5,499 nucleotides of DNA from the NCBI GenBank assembly GCA_913009765.1, contig CAJVYT010000300.1, forward strand, positions 1-5,499. Reading direction: 5' to 3'. Position 1 is the first letter of the stretch; each line of letters opens with the position of its first letter. The notes beneath the pieces were generated by a model. The model had not been told where the DNA came from. It made no database searches and worked only from the letters and a program-made list of their open reading frames with translations. Both the position numbers and the translations under genes were made by a program. Shown here piece by piece: positions 5,005-5,499 of this stretch. This stretch comes from an uncultured candidate division Zixibacteria bacterium. Its GTDB lineage: Bacteria > Zixibacteria > MSB-5A5 > GN15 > FEB-12.

Positions 5005-5280
5005 TCACTTCCCTTTATCGTTATATTTCGGTTTACTCTGTTTAATCACTCCTGCCTCTTTTTTTTGAGCGTCTTTAATGCTACTGAACTGTTCAATTTG
5101 AACCTTTGTACCGGGTATTTCTCCAAGATGTTCATTTATACGCTCACTAACTCTACCTCTCTTAGCTACGCCTGCATAATTTGTATTGCCGCTTTGAGTC
5201 TTTATTCGATACAAAACCGGCTTGTCGTTAGGAAGATCGTCTATTCCGTCCTGGCTGTACTTTGCTGTTTTTTTAGGCAG
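5005..5280 (-). CDS. Stand-alone GIY-YIG-type nuclease domain protein, probable CTG start
   Basis: The 91-residue product has the elements of a minimal GIY-YIG domain in order: VLY (Tyr24) for the GIY strand, NYAG (Tyr35-Gly37) for YIG, ERINEHL with Arg47 and His51 on the first helix, and KKEAGVIKQSKPKYN with Glu75 (metal ligand position) and Asn87. GIY-YIG domains cut DNA; the smallest stand-alone members are poorly characterised. The first ATG/GTG/TTG-type start is a TTG at 5214, which would begin at residue 23 and remove the first strand. The frame continues upstream to a TAA at 5301, and AGGAG (5287-5291) lies 6 nt before a CTG at 5280 that gives MPKKTAKYSQDG..LPNDKPV, an N-terminus resembling relatives as I recall them. 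CTG starts are rare, so this may be weakly translated or a mutated ATG. It is first in the operon driven from 5380-5408. Confidence 0.72.
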   Translation of the reverse strand: MPKKTAKYSQDGIDDLPNDKPVLYRIKTQSGNTNYAGVAKRGRVSERINEHLGEIPGTKVQIEQFSSIKDAQKKEAGVIKQSKPKYNDKGK

Positions 5281-5286
5281 TTGCAG

Positions 5287-5291
5287 CTCCT
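5287..5291 (-). promoter_or_regulatory. Ribosome binding site supporting the CTG start
   Basis: AGGAG on the minus strand sits 6 nt upstream of the CTG at 5280-5278. No ATG, GTG or TTG in the frame is at a usable distance from it; the nearest, TTG at 5214, is over 70 nt away and has no such site. Confidence 0.55.
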
Positions 5292-5379
5292 TTCCCTGTT
5301 AATGCAGCATTGGGTGCTAAAATTTTTAATACTCTTATTTTATTTTTTTATAAATACTTCATTTAGATAAGTCTAAGCC

Positions 5380-5408
5380 ATTAAACCACAAGATATGGTG
5401 TATGTCAA
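5380..5408 (-). promoter_or_regulatory. Near-consensus sigma70 promoter of the GIY-YIG/phospholipase/lipoprotein operon
   Basis: On the minus strand a perfect TTGACA (5408-5403) is followed by 17 bp and TTTAAT (5385-5380, 5 of 6 matches). Transcription would begin near 5373, giving an AT-rich leader of about 93 nt before the CTG start at 5280. No promoter or terminator is evident between the three downstream genes, so one transcript probably covers them all. Confidence 0.68.
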
Positions 5409-5415
5409 GGAAAAA

Positions 5416-5499
5416 ATGAAAATTTCCGAAGTCTTTGATTTTAATGGCGTTTCACTGAGAAATTCGTGTGGATGGAATGTGGATAATTGTTGCGAAATG
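5416..5499 (+). CDS. Possible start of a divergent gene, runs off the right edge (unidentified)
   Basis: An ATG at 5416 opens a frame of 28 codons to the window end, MKISEVFDFNGVSLRNSCGWNVDNCCEM, with AAGGA 4 nt upstream. An in-frame ATG at 5395 lacks such a site. The peptide is cysteine-rich at the end (CGWNVDNCC) but matches nothing I know, and the fragment is too short to test. The upstream site overlaps the -35 box of the minus-strand promoter, so a real gene here would be tightly divergent. A chance frame is quite possible. Confidence 0.28.
   Translation, partial: MKISEVFDFNGVSLRNSCGWNVDNCCEM

Noticed and set aside
4978..5370. Plus-strand 130-codon open frame rich in Phe, Leu and Cys
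   Set aside because: It arises from the AT-rich complement of the GIY-YIG gene and its leader; the minus-strand frame has the recognisable motifs.

Overview
The window reads as a bacterial chromosome segment. The most telling gene is the partial one at the left edge: a stand-alone class II glutamine amidotransferase subunit of split glutamate synthase. As I recall, this type is found in Nitrospirota, deltaproteobacterial (Desulfobacterota-like) lineages and some archaea. Shine-Dalgarno sites and sigma70-type promoters support a bacterium, and two intergenic sequences resemble dispersed repeats I associate with those lineages. The phylum is an inference. All confident genes lie on the minus strand.

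Right part (about 3507-5410). A near-consensus promoter (TTGACA, 17 bp, TTTAAT; 5380-5408) faces a three-gene run: a 91-residue GIY-YIG-type nuclease domain protein that seems to start at a rare CTG codon, a zinc-dependent phospholipase C family protein without a signal peptide but with all side-chain zinc ligands, and a small lipoprotein of unknown function 2 bp downstream, whose ribosome binding site lies inside the phospholipase gene. A weak plus-strand reading frame may start at 5416 and run off the right edge.

Middle part (about 1810-3420). A repeat-rich spacer contains a direct repeat, a REP-like foldback and short tandem repeats. It leads into a two-gene unit: an Abi_C-type (HEPN) abortive-infection protein with an R-x6-H motif, then a second, unrecognised alpha-helical protein with HEPN-like features. 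This is the best candidate for an antiphage or stress-response module. Next, after a 278-bp spacer with its own extended -10 promoter (1632-1660), comes a signal-less trypsin-like serine protease (776-1531). Whether it belongs functionally with the HEPN pair is open.

Left part (1-775). The amidotransferase gene is preceded by a well-formed control region: a sigma70-like promoter whose -35 box sits in the loop of a perfect 15-bp inverted repeat, then a strong intrinsic-terminator hairpin between promoter and start codon, and a competing hairpin that could act as an antiterminator. Farther upstream is a pair of CCTACA/TGTAGG-type dyads 17 bp apart. This operator-plus-attenuator arrangement is the clearest regulatory observation in the window.
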